Of a DNA stretch of 64,000 nt, positions 36,324 to 44,302 are shown piece after piece. The stretch spans positions 558,001 to 622,000 of the forward strand of contig CAWFUR010000011.1 of NCBI GenBank assembly GCA_963819115.1, read 5' to 3'. Within the stretch, counting starts at the first letter, position 1. The number at the start of each line of letters is the position of its first letter. The position numbers were made by a program, and so were the translations under genes. The notes beneath the pieces are model-generated. The model did no database searches. It was not told the origin of the DNA and saw only the letters and a list, made by a program, of their open reading frames with translations. Source of the stretch: JACVRW01 sp963819115 (GTDB lineage: Bacteria > Actinomycetota > Thermoleophilia > Solirubrobacterales > Thermoleophilaceae).

Positions 36324-36668
36324 ATGTCTCAGGCAGTCGCATTCGCCGCCCCCCTGCTCCCCGGCAAGACGGAGGCGGATCGTGAAGCGCTGCTCTCCTT
36401 CTCCCAGGGCGAACGCAAGGCGGAATACGAGGCCTCGCGCCGGCGCGCCGGCATCACCCGCGAGTCGGTGTGGATCCAGAGCACCCCAGGCGGCGACGTG
36501 GCCGTGGTCGTGATCGAGGCGCCCGACATTCAGGCGGCGATGGGCGGCCTGGCGACCTCGGACGAGCCGTTCGACAAGTGGTTCCGCGACCACATAAAGG
36601 ACGTGCACGGCATGGACCTGGCGGAGGGCTTTCCACCCCCGGAGCAGGCGCTCGACTTCCGCGCCTAG
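36324..36668 (+). CDS. Small soluble protein of unknown function
   Basis: 114 residues, alpha/beta, possibly a dimeric ferredoxin-like barrel of the monooxygenase/DUF6176 kind: an N-terminal segment, two helices rich in Arg/Glu (ADREALLSFSQGERKAEYEA), then strands GITRESVWIQSTP and DVAVVVIEAPD, and a final helix. No catalytic motif is evident. ATG at 36324, with TGGAGG about 7 bases before it. The final CTAG is shared with the convergent 3-hydroxyacyl-CoA dehydrogenase gene. Confidence 0.6.
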   Translation: MSQAVAFAAPLLPGKTEADREALLSFSQGERKAEYEASRRRAGITRESVWIQSTPGGDVAVVVIEAPDIQAAMGGLATSDEPFDKWFRDHIKDVHGMDLAEGFPPPEQALDFRA

Positions 36669-38188
36669 CCGCGCAACCCCGCGCCCGCGCGCAGGAGCGG
36701 GGCCGCCCGGTAGCGCTCCTCGCGGCGCTCGGACCAGAGGCCGTCGATCACCGCCAGCACGTGACCCAGGCCGATGGCCTCGCCCCATGCCACCGCGCCG
36801 CGCGGGTGGTTCAGGCCGAGGGTGAGGCCGGCGTCCACGTCCTCGGCCGAGCCCACGCCCTCGCCTATGGCGAAGGCCGCCTCGTTCACCAGCTGGCACA
36901 CGATCCGCCCGAGCACGAGACCGGGGGCGTCGGCCACCCACTCGGTGTGGAGCCCGAGCCAGGTGAAGAGCCCCTCGGCGGCGTGGGCGTCCGCGTCGGA
37001 GGTGGAGGGGGACCGGGTGAGCTCGACGAGGCGCGTGTCCTCAACGGGGGGCAGGAGGTGGAAGCCCACCGCGCCGTCCTGGCGATGGCCGGCCAGCGAG
37101 CGGTCGGCGCACAGCAGGATCAGCGGGGCGCCGCCGGCGTCGAGCGGCTCGCCCGCCGGCACCCGCGCATCCACCACGGCATAGGGGATACCGCCCACGG
37201 AGAGATCGAACTTCGCGGCCCGGGCGCGGTCGCGCAGCCCCAGGGCCAGCGCTCCGTCCCCCACGATCTTCAGGGGGCGGCCGCCACCCCCGCCGGGCTC
37301 CAGTGGCTCCGGGTCCTCCGGCCGGTGCTTGGCGCCCTCGGCGTACGCGTAGTACCCGCGGCCGGACTTCCGCCCCAGGCGGCCCGCGGCCACCATTCGC
37401 GCCTGTATCGGACTCGGCTTCCAGCGCGGCTCGCCGAACGACAGCTCGGTGAAGGACTTCGCCACCTCGTACCCCACGTCCACGCCCACCAGGTCCATGA
37501 GCTCGAACGGCCCCATGCGGAAGCCGCCGCCGAGACGGACGATGCGGTCGATCTCCTCGTGGCTGGCCACGCGTTCCTGGAGCAGGCGCAGGGCCTCGGC
37601 GCCGAAGGGCCGCCCGCAGCGGTTCACCAGGAAGCCGGGACCGTCGGCGGCCAGGATCACGGTCTTGCCCATGGCCTCCCCCGCGGCGCGGGCAAGCTGT
37701 ACCGCGCGGTCACCCGTCTGGTCGGCGCGGATCACCTCGAGCAGCTCCATCAGGGGAGGCGGATTGAAGAAGTGCATGCCCACCACGTTCTCCGGCCTGG
37801 CCGCGGCTCCGGCCAGGGAGGTGACTGGGATGGAGGAGGTGTTGGTGGCCAGCACGGCGTCGTCGGCGCACACCTCGGACAGCGCGGCGAACAGCTCGCG
37901 CTTCAGGGCGGGGCGCTCGGGCGCAGCTTCGATCACCAGCTCGCAGGGGGCGAGTCCGGCCAGCTCGTCCACGGTCTCGAGTGGGCCAAGCCTCTCCCGC
38001 CGCACCCGGCCCTTCGCCACCCAGCGGTCGAGGCCGTGGCGCACCGTTCCGGCCCCCTTCTTGAGTGCGCCAGGTACGGGGTCGTGCAACAGCACACTCA
38101 TGCCGGCCGCGCACCCGAGCTGGCAGATGCCGGCCCCCATGGTCCCGGCGCCCACGACGCCGAGTGTGGAGGGCGGCGCCGCGCTCAC
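36665..38188 (-). CDS. 3-hydroxyacyl-CoA dehydrogenase, two C-terminal domains (PaaH-like)
   Basis: 507 residues. NAD-binding Rossmann domain opening TLGVVGAGTMGAGICQLG, catalytic region VVGMHFFNPPPLMELLEVI and FLVNRC, first 3HCDH C-terminal domain (about 185-285, ending GRKSGRGYYAYA), then a partially degenerate NAD-binding-like linker and a second C-terminal domain (about 405-500) with LGLNHPRGAVAWGE. The tandem layout is that of PaaH/PaaC-type enzymes acting in phenylacetate or short-chain beta-oxidation; phenylacetate genes are not seen here. GTG start at 38188 overlaps the enoyl-CoA hydratase stop (GTGA). Third gene of a beta-oxidation operon. Confidence 0.92.
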   Translation of the reverse strand: MSAAPPSTLGVVGAGTMGAGICQLGCAAGMSVLLHDPVPGALKKGAGTVRHGLDRWVAKGRVRRERLGPLETVDELAGLAPCELVIEAAPERPALKRELFAALSEVCADDAVLATNTSSIPVTSLAGAAARPENVVGMHFFNPPPLMELLEVIRADQTGDRAVQLARAAGEAMGKTVILAADGPGFLVNRCGRPFGAEALRLLQERVASHEEIDRIVRLGGGFRMGPFELMDLVGVDVGYEVAKSFTELSFGEPRWKPSPIQARMVAAGRLGRKSGRGYYAYAEGAKHRPEDPEPLEPGGGGGRPLKIVGDGALALGLRDRARAAKFDLSVGGIPYAVVDARVPAGEPLDAGGAPLILLCADRSLAGHRQDGAVGFHLLPPVEDTRLVELTRSPSTSDADAHAAEGLFTWLGLHTEWVADAPGLVLGRIVCQLVNEAAFAIGEGVGSAEDVDAGLTLGLNHPRGAVAWGEAIGLGHVLAVIDGLWSERREERYRAAPLLRAGAGLRG

Positions 38189-38952
38189 CGGCCGCGGAAC
38201 TCGGGCTTGCGCTTCTCGAGGAAGGCCTGCATGCCCTCCACGCGATCCTCGGTGGCCATGGCGAGCTCGAACAGCCGCCGCTCGTGGTCGAGTCCGCCGC
38301 TGAGCGTGGTCTCGTCGGCGGCGAGCACGGCCTGCTTGGCCAGGCGCGCGGCGATCACCGGTCGACGCCCCACGACCTGCCCCAGCTCGATGGCGTCCGT
38401 GAGCCATTCCTTCGACTTCGAGATCTTGTTCACCAGGCCCATCTCGTGGGCCTCCATCGCCGAGATGCGCCGGCCGGTGAGCACCAGCTCCATGGTCCGC
38501 TGCTTGCCCAGCACCCGCGCCAGCCGCTGGGTACCGCCTCCCCCGGGGATGATCCCGAGAAGGATCTCGGGCTGCCCCAGCTCGGCCCGCTCGGACGCGA
38601 CGATCAAGTCGCAGGCGAGCGCCAGCTCGCAGCCGCCGCCGAGCGCGTAGCCGGAGACCGCCGCGATCAGCGGCGTGCGGATCGCGGCGAGGCGCGGCCA
38701 GAAGCCGGAGGAGGGGGCCACGAGCGCCTCCTGGAAGCTGCGGCCGGCCATCGTCCCGATGTCCGCGCCGGCCGCGAACCACTCGTCGTTCCCCGCGATC
38801 ACGATGCAGTGCACCTCGGGGTCGGCGTCCCAGCCCTCGAGAAGCGTGCCCAGATCGTCCATCAGCTCGGGCGAGAGGGCGTTGCGGGCCTCCGGGCGGT
38901 TGAGGGTGGCAACGCCCACGGCGCCGTGGATTTCGCTGAGTACGGTGGCCAT
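38185..38952 (-). CDS. Enoyl-CoA hydratase/isomerase
   Basis: 255 residues, crotonase fold, usual length. It hydrates 2-enoyl-CoA to 3-hydroxyacyl-CoA. Conserved parts are LNRPEARNALSPELM, the oxyanion-hole segments FAAGADIGTM and GYALGGGCELALACD, and the Glu-bearing PEILLGIIPGGGGTQRLARV, which keeps the hydratase Glu pattern. The ATG at 38952 overlaps the acyl-CoA dehydrogenase stop (TGATG), so it is the second gene of a coupled trio acting in sequence on acyl-CoA. Confidence 0.93.
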   Translation of the reverse strand: MATVLSEIHGAVGVATLNRPEARNALSPELMDDLGTLLEGWDADPEVHCIVIAGNDEWFAAGADIGTMAGRSFQEALVAPSSGFWPRLAAIRTPLIAAVSGYALGGGCELALACDLIVASERAELGQPEILLGIIPGGGGTQRLARVLGKQRTMELVLTGRRISAMEAHEMGLVNKISKSKEWLTDAIELGQVVGRRPVIAARLAKQAVLAADETTLSGGLDHERRLFELAMATEDRVEGMQAFLEKRKPEFRGR

Positions 38953-40109
38953 CAGACCATCGCGTTGATGCCCGTGACCGACCGGGCGATGATCAGCTTC
39001 TGGATCTGCGACGTGCCCTCGTAGAGGGTGGTGACCCGGGCGTCGCGGAGGTAGCGCTCCACCGGGTAGTCGTCCACGTAGCCCGAGCCGCCGTGCACCT
39101 GGATCGCGTCGTTGGCGCACTTCACCGCGGCCTCCGTCGCGTAGAGCTTCGCGATCGAGGTCTCGGTGGTGTTCGGCTGTCCCGTGTCCTTCAGCCAACC
39201 GGCTCGCCACACCAGGCCGCGGGCGGCGTCGGTCTGCACCACCATGTCGGCGATCATCTCCTGAACGAGCTGGAAGGAGGCGATCGGCCGGTCGAACTGC
39301 TTCCGTTCCTTGGCGTAGGCCACCGAGGCGTCAAGGCTTCCCTGGCAGATCCCGACGCATCCGGCGGCCACGCTGTAGCGGCCTGAGTCGAGCGCCGACA
39401 TCGCGATCTTGAAGCCGTCGCCTACCTCACCCATGAGCGCCTTGTCGGGCACCTCAACTCCGTCCAGGGAGAGCTCCGCGGTGTCCGAGCCCTTGAGGCC
39501 GAGCTTCCCGTGGATCTCCTGGCTGCCGAAGCCCTCGGAGTCGGTGGGCACCAGGAAGCAGGCCAGGCCGCGGTGCTTCTTCTCGGGATCGGTCTGGGCG
39601 AAGATCAGCGCGAGCTTGGCGTAGTTACCCAGCGAGATCCACATCTTGCCGCCGGTGATGCGCCATCCGCCGTCGATCTTCTGCGCCCGCGTCTTCAGGT
39701 TCGAGGCGTCGCTGCCGGTGTCGGGCTCGGTGAGCCCGAAGCACCCGAGCGCCTCGCCCGAGCAGAGCTGCGGGAGCCACTCCTTCTTCTGCTCCTCGGT
39801 GCCCCAGCGCACGATCGAGGAGCACACGAGCGACGTGACCACGGACACCACGGTCCGCATGGCCGAGCAGCCTCGGCCCACCTGCTCCACGATCAGGCCG
39901 TAGGTCCGGTAGTCCACCCCGCGGCCGCCGTACTCCTCGGGCACGATCGCGCCGAGGAACCCGATGTCGGCGATCTTCTGGACCAGCTCGGTGTCGAAGT
40001 GCTCGTTGCGGTCGTTGTCCCGCGCGCGCGGGGCGATCTCGTTGTCGCTGAAGTCGCGCGCCGTCTCTCGGATCAGGCGCTGCTCGTCGGTGAGCTCGAA
40101 GTCGATCAA
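38952..40109 (-). CDS. Acyl-CoA dehydrogenase
   Basis: 385 residues, FAD-dependent, introduces the 2,3-double bond of acyl-CoA. Family marks are CFGLTEPDTGSDASNLKT, KMWISLGNYA, and the C-terminal QVHGGSGYVDDYPVERYLRDARVTTLYEGTSQIQ with the catalytic Glu in YEGT. TTG start at 40109 with AGAGGAG about 7 bases upstream. It is the first gene of the beta-oxidation trio and divergent from the PhoX-like gene. The chain length handled is not deducible; the short-chain (butyryl-CoA/isovaleryl-like) group looks closest. Confidence 0.94.
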   Translation of the reverse strand: MIDFELTDEQRLIRETARDFSDNEIAPRARDNDRNEHFDTELVQKIADIGFLGAIVPEEYGGRGVDYRTYGLIVEQVGRGCSAMRTVVSVVTSLVCSSIVRWGTEEQKKEWLPQLCSGEALGCFGLTEPDTGSDASNLKTRAQKIDGGWRITGGKMWISLGNYAKLALIFAQTDPEKKHRGLACFLVPTDSEGFGSQEIHGKLGLKGSDTAELSLDGVEVPDKALMGEVGDGFKIAMSALDSGRYSVAAGCVGICQGSLDASVAYAKERKQFDRPIASFQLVQEMIADMVVQTDAARGLVWRAGWLKDTGQPNTTETSIAKLYATEAAVKCANDAIQVHGGSGYVDDYPVERYLRDARVTTLYEGTSQIQKLIIARSVTGINAMV

Positions 40110-40143
40110 GTGTCTCCTCTGGTGTCTGTACCGCTACATCTCG

Positions 40144-40156
40144 CGCAATTGTTGCG
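40144..40156. promoter_or_regulatory. Inverted repeat in the divergent promoter region of the beta-oxidation operon
   Basis: CGCAA-TTG-TTGCG, a perfect 5-bp inverted repeat 35-47 bases upstream of the acyl-CoA dehydrogenase start, in the 103-base gap to the PhoX-like gene. A TetR- or FadR-type operator is plausible; no such regulator is encoded in the window. Confidence 0.25.
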
Positions 40157-40212
40157 GACGGCCCTTCCCGGTGACGGCGGACGCATTCTCGCCGTTCAGG
40201 TAGAAAGGGCTC

Positions 40213-41385
40213 GTGCAGCGTAGGCGGGAGTTCCTTCAGGCGGGCGCCGCGGTGGCGGGCGGCGTCGCATTCGGCGCGGCATTCTGGCGCGAGGCGCTGG
40301 CCGAGGGGGCGCGGCCCGGGCCCGGTCCATACGGGCCGTTGAGGGACCCCGACGCCCGCGGGCTCCGGCTGCCGGACGGCTTCCGCTCCCGCGTTGTGGC
40401 CCGGGCGCGCGAGGAGGTGCATGGCACGGGATACGAGTGGCACCTGTTCCCCGACGGCCAGGCCACCTACCCGACGGCGGACCGCGGATGGATCCTGGTC
40501 TCGAACAGCGAGGCGCCCGCCTCGGTCGGCGGCGGCGCCGGCGCGATCCGCTTCGACCGGCGCGGGCGCATCCGCGACGCCTATCGGATCCTCGGCGACA
40601 CGAACATCAACTGCTCGGGCGGCGCCACGCCGTGGGGCACGTGGCTCTCCTGCGAGGAGATCGAGACCGGGCGCGTGTGGGAGTGCGATCCCAGGGGCCG
40701 GCGCAAGGCCGTGGCCCGTCCGGCGATGGGGATCTTCAAGCACGAGGCCGCGGCCGTGGACCGGCGCGGGAAGCGGGTGTACCTGACCGAGGACCTGGTG
40801 GACGGCTGCCTCTACCGCTTCACCCCCCGCCGCTGGCCGAGTCTGGCTCACGGGAAGCTCGAGGTGGCCGTGGTGCGGGCGAGCGGCTCGGTGCGCTGGC
40901 GCGAGGTGCCGGACCCCGCGGCCCGGACCACTCCCACGCGCGAGCAGGTGCCCGGCGCCACGCGGTTCCTGCGGGGCGAGGGAATCTGGTTCGACAGCGG
41001 CACGGTCTACGTGGCCACCACGGCCGACAACAAGGTCCATGCCTACGACACCCGCCGCCGTCGCGTCGAGGTGATCTACGACGGCTCCGCCCGCGCGAAC
41101 CCCCCGCTCACCGGCGTGGACAACATCACCGTCTCCCGCGCTGGAGACCTCTACGTGTGCGAGGACAACGGCCAGGACGATCTCGACCTCGGCCTGATCA
41201 CCCCGCGCCGCCGGGTCGCCCGCTTCCTCACCGCCACGGGGCCGGACCACAAGGGATCGGAGCTCACCGGGGTCACGTTCAGTCCCAGCGGACGGCGCCT
41301 GTACGTGTCGTCGCAGCGCTACAGGGGCGCCGGGGCGATCTTCGAGATCATCGGTCCGTTCCGGACCGCGCGCCGGCGGGCGTAG
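40213..41385 (+). CDS. Tat-exported PhoX-like (DUF839) protein
   Basis: 390 residues. The N-terminus carries a twin-arginine signal (RRREFLQAG) with a hydrophobic stretch to about residue 32. The mature part is a beta-propeller of the DUF839/PhoX type: GYEWHLFPDGQATY, RGWILVSNSEA, TPWGTWLSCEEIE (family Cys-Glu-Glu), GIFKHEAAAVD, RVYLTEDLVDGCLYRF and YVCEDNGQDD. PhoX proteins are calcium/iron phosphatases; the Cys and acidic ligand positions appear present but phosphatase activity is not certain for this subgroup. GTG start at 40213. Expected outside the membrane. Confidence 0.85.
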   Translation: MQRRREFLQAGAAVAGGVAFGAAFWREALAEGARPGPGPYGPLRDPDARGLRLPDGFRSRVVARAREEVHGTGYEWHLFPDGQATYPTADRGWILVSNSEAPASVGGGAGAIRFDRRGRIRDAYRILGDTNINCSGGATPWGTWLSCEEIETGRVWECDPRGRRKAVARPAMGIFKHEAAAVDRRGKRVYLTEDLVDGCLYRFTPRRWPSLAHGKLEVAVVRASGSVRWREVPDPAARTTPTREQVPGATRFLRGEGIWFDSGTVYVATTADNKVHAYDTRRRRVEVIYDGSARANPPLTGVDNITVSRAGDLYVCEDNGQDDLDLGLITPRRRVARFLTATGPDHKGSELTGVTFSPSGRRLYVSSQRYRGAGAIFEIIGPFRTARRRA

Positions 41386-41388
41386 ACT
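41383..41388 (+). promoter_or_regulatory. Putative -10 box, leaderless start of the 98-residue gene
   Basis: TAGACT, 6 bases before the GTG at 41395, overlapping the stop region of the PhoX-like gene; no ribosome site. Confidence 0.4.
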
Positions 41389-41394
41389 CGTCCG

Positions 41395-41691
41395 GTGGAC
41401 GAGTTCGGAGTATTCATCTTCTTCGCCTTCCTGGTGGGCGGCGGGATCCTGTTCGCCCTCGGCCGCTGGTACCCGGGCTCGGGGGCGGAGCAGGTGGACT
41501 GGAAGCCCACGCGCTCGCCCGAGCTGGAGGCCGAGCTCGAGCTGGACGACGTGGACCAGATGCTCGAGGCCCAGAACGTGCGCCGCCGGGCGTCGGGCCG
41601 GCCGGAGCTCACCGAGGAGGACATGCACGCCCGGGTGGCCGAGGACGAGCGCTGGCGCGACGACCTGCGCCGCCGGCCGTCCGGCCCCTGA
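41395..41691 (+). CDS. Single-pass membrane protein of unknown function
   Basis: 98 residues. One N-terminal helix (about 6-24, FIFFAFLVGGGILFALGRW), then an acidic and Arg-rich cytoplasmic helix with coiled-coil character (about 40-92, ELEAELELDDVDQMLEAQN). No family recognised. GTG at 41395 lies 9 bases after the PhoX-like gene, with a TAGACT box 6 bases upstream. It is followed 16 bases later by a short NAD-binding-like gene. Confidence 0.65.
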   Translation: MDEFGVFIFFAFLVGGGILFALGRWYPGSGAEQVDWKPTRSPELEAELELDDVDQMLEAQNVRRRASGRPELTEEDMHARVAEDERWRDDLRRRPSGP

Positions 41692-41707
41692 CCCGGCGCC
41701 GCTCAGC

Positions 41708-42187
41708 GTGGCTCGGGTCCTGATCGTGGGTTGCGGCTGTCGCGGGCGCGCGCTCGCGGAGTCGCTGGCCGCCGACGGGCTCGCCGTGCGCGGGACCACC
41801 CGCGATCCGGCCCGGGTCGCCGGCATCGAGGCGGCGGGTGCCGAGGCGGTGGTGGCCGACCCCGATCGCCTGGGCACGGTGATGACCCAGCTCCACGGCG
41901 TGACACTGGTCGCGTGGCTGCTGGGCAGCGCCGCGGGCCCGACGGCCGAGGATCTTCATGGGCCGCGACTCGAGACCTTCCTCGAGCGCCTCGTGGACAC
42001 GCCCGTGCGCGGCTTCGTCTACGAGGCCGTGGGGACGATGGGGGAGGGCCCGCTCGCGAACGGGGAGCGTCTCGTGAACGAGGCGCAGGAGCGCTGGCGC
42101 CTGCCGGCGGCCGTGGTGGCGGAGCCGCCCGGCGATCACTCGGCGTGGCTCGCGGCCACTCGTGCGGCCGTGGCGAGTTTGCTCTAG
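41708..42187 (+). CDS. Short NAD(P)-binding Rossmann protein (epimerase-like N-terminus only)
   Basis: 159 residues. Begins VLIVGCGCRGRALAESLAADG, a glycine-rich dinucleotide motif as in NAD-dependent epimerases/SDRs, followed by RGTTRDPARVAGIEAAGAEAVV. It ends at about half the length of an extended SDR, with no YxxxK catalytic motif, so it is probably a regulator or a degenerate enzyme. GTG start at 41708. Its CTAG end is shared with the stop of the convergent sigma-4/anti-sigma gene. Confidence 0.65.
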   Translation: MARVLIVGCGCRGRALAESLAADGLAVRGTTRDPARVAGIEAAGAEAVVADPDRLGTVMTQLHGVTLVAWLLGSAAGPTAEDLHGPRLETFLERLVDTPVRGFVYEAVGTMGEGPLANGERLVNEAQERWRLPAAVVAEPPGDHSAWLAATRAAVASLL

Positions 42188-42795
42188 AGCGCCGCTGCGA
42201 TGGCCATCGCCATGGCCGCCAGCACCAGCGCCGCCGCCATGGCCAGGAGCACCGCCACGGTGGCGGTCACGATCGCCGGCAGGCTCTCGTCCTCGGCCTG
42301 CGGCAATGCCTCCTCCACCACGCTCAGGGTGGCCCGCGGGATGTCCTCGGACGGCTGGCGCCCGAGCCCGGCCACCAGCGCGTTCTGGGCCTGCACCAGC
42401 CGGCGCTCGTGCTCCGCGCAGCGGGGGCAGTTGGCCAGGTGTGCGTCGAGCACCGCGGCACCCTCACCGGTCAGCGCCCCATCGAGACGATCCGAGAGAT
42501 GACGCTCCGCGCGCAGGCACCAGCCGCTGCCCTCGAGTCCGCGGACCGAGCGCCGCAGGCGGTTGCGCGCGACGGCCAGCGACTCGGCCAGTTCTTCGGC
42601 TGAGACGCCCATGGCCGCGGCGGCCTCAGCGCGCGAGCGCCCGGCGAGGAGGATCAGGGCGAGGGCGCGTGCCTGTGCCTCGTCCAGGCGGGGGAGGAGG
42701 GCCGTGACCCGGGCCTGGGCGTCGGCTGGTTCAACCGGACCTGCCGGTGCGAGGGGCGCCGGGCGAAGCGGAGAGTGCTCCACGGCGCGCAGCAT
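42184..42795 (-). CDS. Sigma-region-4-like / zinc-finger anti-sigma / TM fusion protein
   Basis: 203 residues. Residues 25-85 look like sigma-70 region 4 (LDEAQARALALILLAGRSRAEAAAAMGVSAEELAESL, an HTH). No region 2 is present. Residues 93-126 carry a ZAS-type anti-sigma zinc motif, H119-x3-C123-x2-C126, with Cys93/His99 upstream as a possible fourth ligand. A C-terminal helix (173-203) anchors it to the membrane. A membrane-bound regulator that holds or mimics a sigma factor is the likely role (inference). It is divergent from the rhodanese gene and shares its stop CTAG with the neighbour at 42187. Confidence 0.7.
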   Translation of the reverse strand: MLRAVEHSPLRPAPLAPAGPVEPADAQARVTALLPRLDEAQARALALILLAGRSRAEAAAAMGVSAEELAESLAVARNRLRRSVRGLEGSGWCLRAERHLSDRLDGALTGEGAAVLDAHLANCPRCAEHERRLVQAQNALVAGLGRQPSEDIPRATLSVVEEALPQAEDESLPAIVTATVAVLLAMAAALVLAAMAMAIAAAL

Positions 42796-42862
42796 ACGCC
42801 GCCTAGTAGTCTGAAAGTCAAATACCTAAAAGGCGCCCGACTAAGAAGGAAATGGAGGAGAC

Positions 42863-43705
42863 GTGGCCGACTACGCCAACGACGTCCTGGTCGACACCCA
42901 GTGGGTCGAGGACCATCTCAGCGACGACTCGATCCGCATCGTGGAGGTGGACGAGAACCCGGCGCTCTACGCCGAGGCGCACATTCCCGGTGCGATCGGC
43001 TTCGACTGGAAGAAGGATCTTCAGGACCAGGTCAAGCGCGACTTCCTCGGTCCGGAGGACTTCGGCAAGCTCTTCGGCGACGCTGGGGTCTCGAACGACC
43101 ACACCGTGGTGCTCTACGGCGACCGCAACAACTGGTTCGCCGCCTACACCTTCTGGTACCTCAGGTACTACGGCCACAACAACGTGAAGCTGGTGAACGG
43201 CCCGCGTGAGAAGTGGATCGCCGAGGGTCGCCCCACCACCTCCGAGGTTCCCTCCTACGAGGCGCAGCAGTTCACCGCCAGGGAGGGCGACGCCGCCATC
43301 CGCGCAAAGCGCGACGAGGTCCTTGACGCACTCGGATCGGGCACGGCACTGGTGGACGTCCGCTCCCCGCAGGAGTTCTCCGGCGAGCTGATCGCCATGG
43401 CGGGCTACGAGCAGGAGGGCGCCCAGCGAGCCGGCCACATTCCCGGCGCGGCATCGGTCCCGTGGGCCCAGGCGGTGCAGGAGGACGGCACCTTCAAGTC
43501 GGCCGACGATCTCCGTGAGCTCTACACCTCGAAGGGCGTGATCAACGGCGGCCCGGTCATCGCCTACTGCCGCATCGGCGAGCGCTCGGCCCACACCTGG
43601 TTCGTTCTGCACGAGCTGCTCGGCGAGCAGGACGTGAAGAACTACGACGGGTCCTGGACCGAATGGGGCAACATGGTGGCCGTCCCCATCGAAAAGGACG
43701 TCTGA
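42863..43705 (+). CDS. Rhodanese-type sulfurtransferase (two domains)
   Basis: 280 residues, two rhodanese domains, the N-terminal one inactive and the C-terminal with catalytic Cys236 in AYCRIGERSAHTW. DEVLDALGSGTALVDVRSPQEF marks the start of the second domain, and AGHIPGAASVPWAQ the conserved loop. It moves sulfane sulfur from thiosulfate or 3-mercaptopyruvate to cyanide or another thiophile, cytoplasmic. GTG start with a strong AATGGAGGAG ribosome site; the preceding 70 bases are unusually AT-rich for the window, so a promoter is likely there. Length matches the SseA/ThTS family. Confidence 0.92.
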   Translation: MADYANDVLVDTQWVEDHLSDDSIRIVEVDENPALYAEAHIPGAIGFDWKKDLQDQVKRDFLGPEDFGKLFGDAGVSNDHTVVLYGDRNNWFAAYTFWYLRYYGHNNVKLVNGPREKWIAEGRPTTSEVPSYEAQQFTAREGDAAIRAKRDEVLDALGSGTALVDVRSPQEFSGELIAMAGYEQEGAQRAGHIPGAASVPWAQAVQEDGTFKSADDLRELYTSKGVINGGPVIAYCRIGERSAHTWFVLHELLGEQDVKNYDGSWTEWGNMVAVPIEKDV

Positions 43706-43712
43706 GCCCTCA

Positions 43713-44282
43713 CTAACGGAGGAGCGGCTCTAGACGTTCCAGGAGCGACTGCACCATGCGTGCGGTCGCTCCCCACACCATGTGGCCGTCCACCGTGTAG
43801 GTGGGGGTTCGGAAGGGCACTCCCCGGCGCACGAGGCGCTTCATCTCGTGCCCCCGGACCAGGTCGGCGAGGCTGAGCTCCAGCACCAGCGCCACCTCGG
43901 TCTCCTGAGGGGCCCAGGCGGCGCCCGGGGACACGAGTCCCACGAAGGGGAACACGCGGTAGCCGGTGACGAAGGTGCCGACGGGGGGCAGCGCGCCCAC
44001 CAGCTCCACCCGGTCGCGGGTGAGGCCGATCTCCTCCTCCGCCTCCCTGAGGGCGGTTTCGCGCAGGTCCTCGCCGGGATGGTCCTGCCGCCCGCCCGGG
44101 AAGGAGATCTCGCCTCCGTGGCGCCTGAGGTCGGCGCGGCGCTCGGTGAAGACGGCGGACAGAGTGGGGGCGTCCGCGAGCAGCGGCACCAGCACGGCCG
44201 CGTCCTTGCTCCCGGGCGCGTCCATCTCCGCCGCCTCCTCCGCGGTGATCAAACGCTCCCGGAGCGAGTCCGCGGTAACCAC
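43713..44282 (-). CDS. Nudix hydrolase, CoA pyrophosphatase type
   Basis: 189 residues. Carries the CoA-Nudix extension LRRHGGEISFPGG together with the Nudix box (G-x5-E-x7-RE-x2-EE-x-G, in GGRQDHPGEDLRETALREAEEEIG). It would hydrolyse CoA or its derivatives to phosphopantetheine and ADP. The GTG at 44282 is preferred over the upstream TTG at 44303 because GATAAT lies exactly 6 bases before it and the TTG would overlap the divergent GNAT gene. Only 20 bases separate the two start codons. Confidence 0.9.
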   Translation of the reverse strand: MVTADSLRERLITAEEAAEMDAPGSKDAAVLVPLLADAPTLSAVFTERRADLRRHGGEISFPGGRQDHPGEDLRETALREAEEEIGLTRDRVELVGALPPVGTFVTGYRVFPFVGLVSPGAAWAPQETEVALVLELSLADLVRGHEMKRLVRRGVPFRTPTYTVDGHMVWGATARMVQSLLERLEPLLR

Positions 44283-44287
44283 CGGCC

Positions 44288-44294
44288 TATTATC
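44288..44294. promoter_or_regulatory. Overlapping divergent -10 boxes between the Nudix and GNAT genes
   Basis: On the minus strand GATAAT (44294-44289) lies 6 bases before the Nudix GTG. On the plus strand TATTAT (44288-44293) lies 9 bases before the GNAT ATG. One AT-rich heptamer may serve both directions. Confidence 0.4.
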
Positions 44295-44302
44295 AGCCCG
44301 CA

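Noticed and set aside
36470..38650. Plus-strand frame of 726 codons opposite the 3-hydroxyacyl-CoA dehydrogenase and enoyl-CoA hydratase genes
   Set aside because: Antisense shadow; the minus strand has intact, overlapping enzyme genes.
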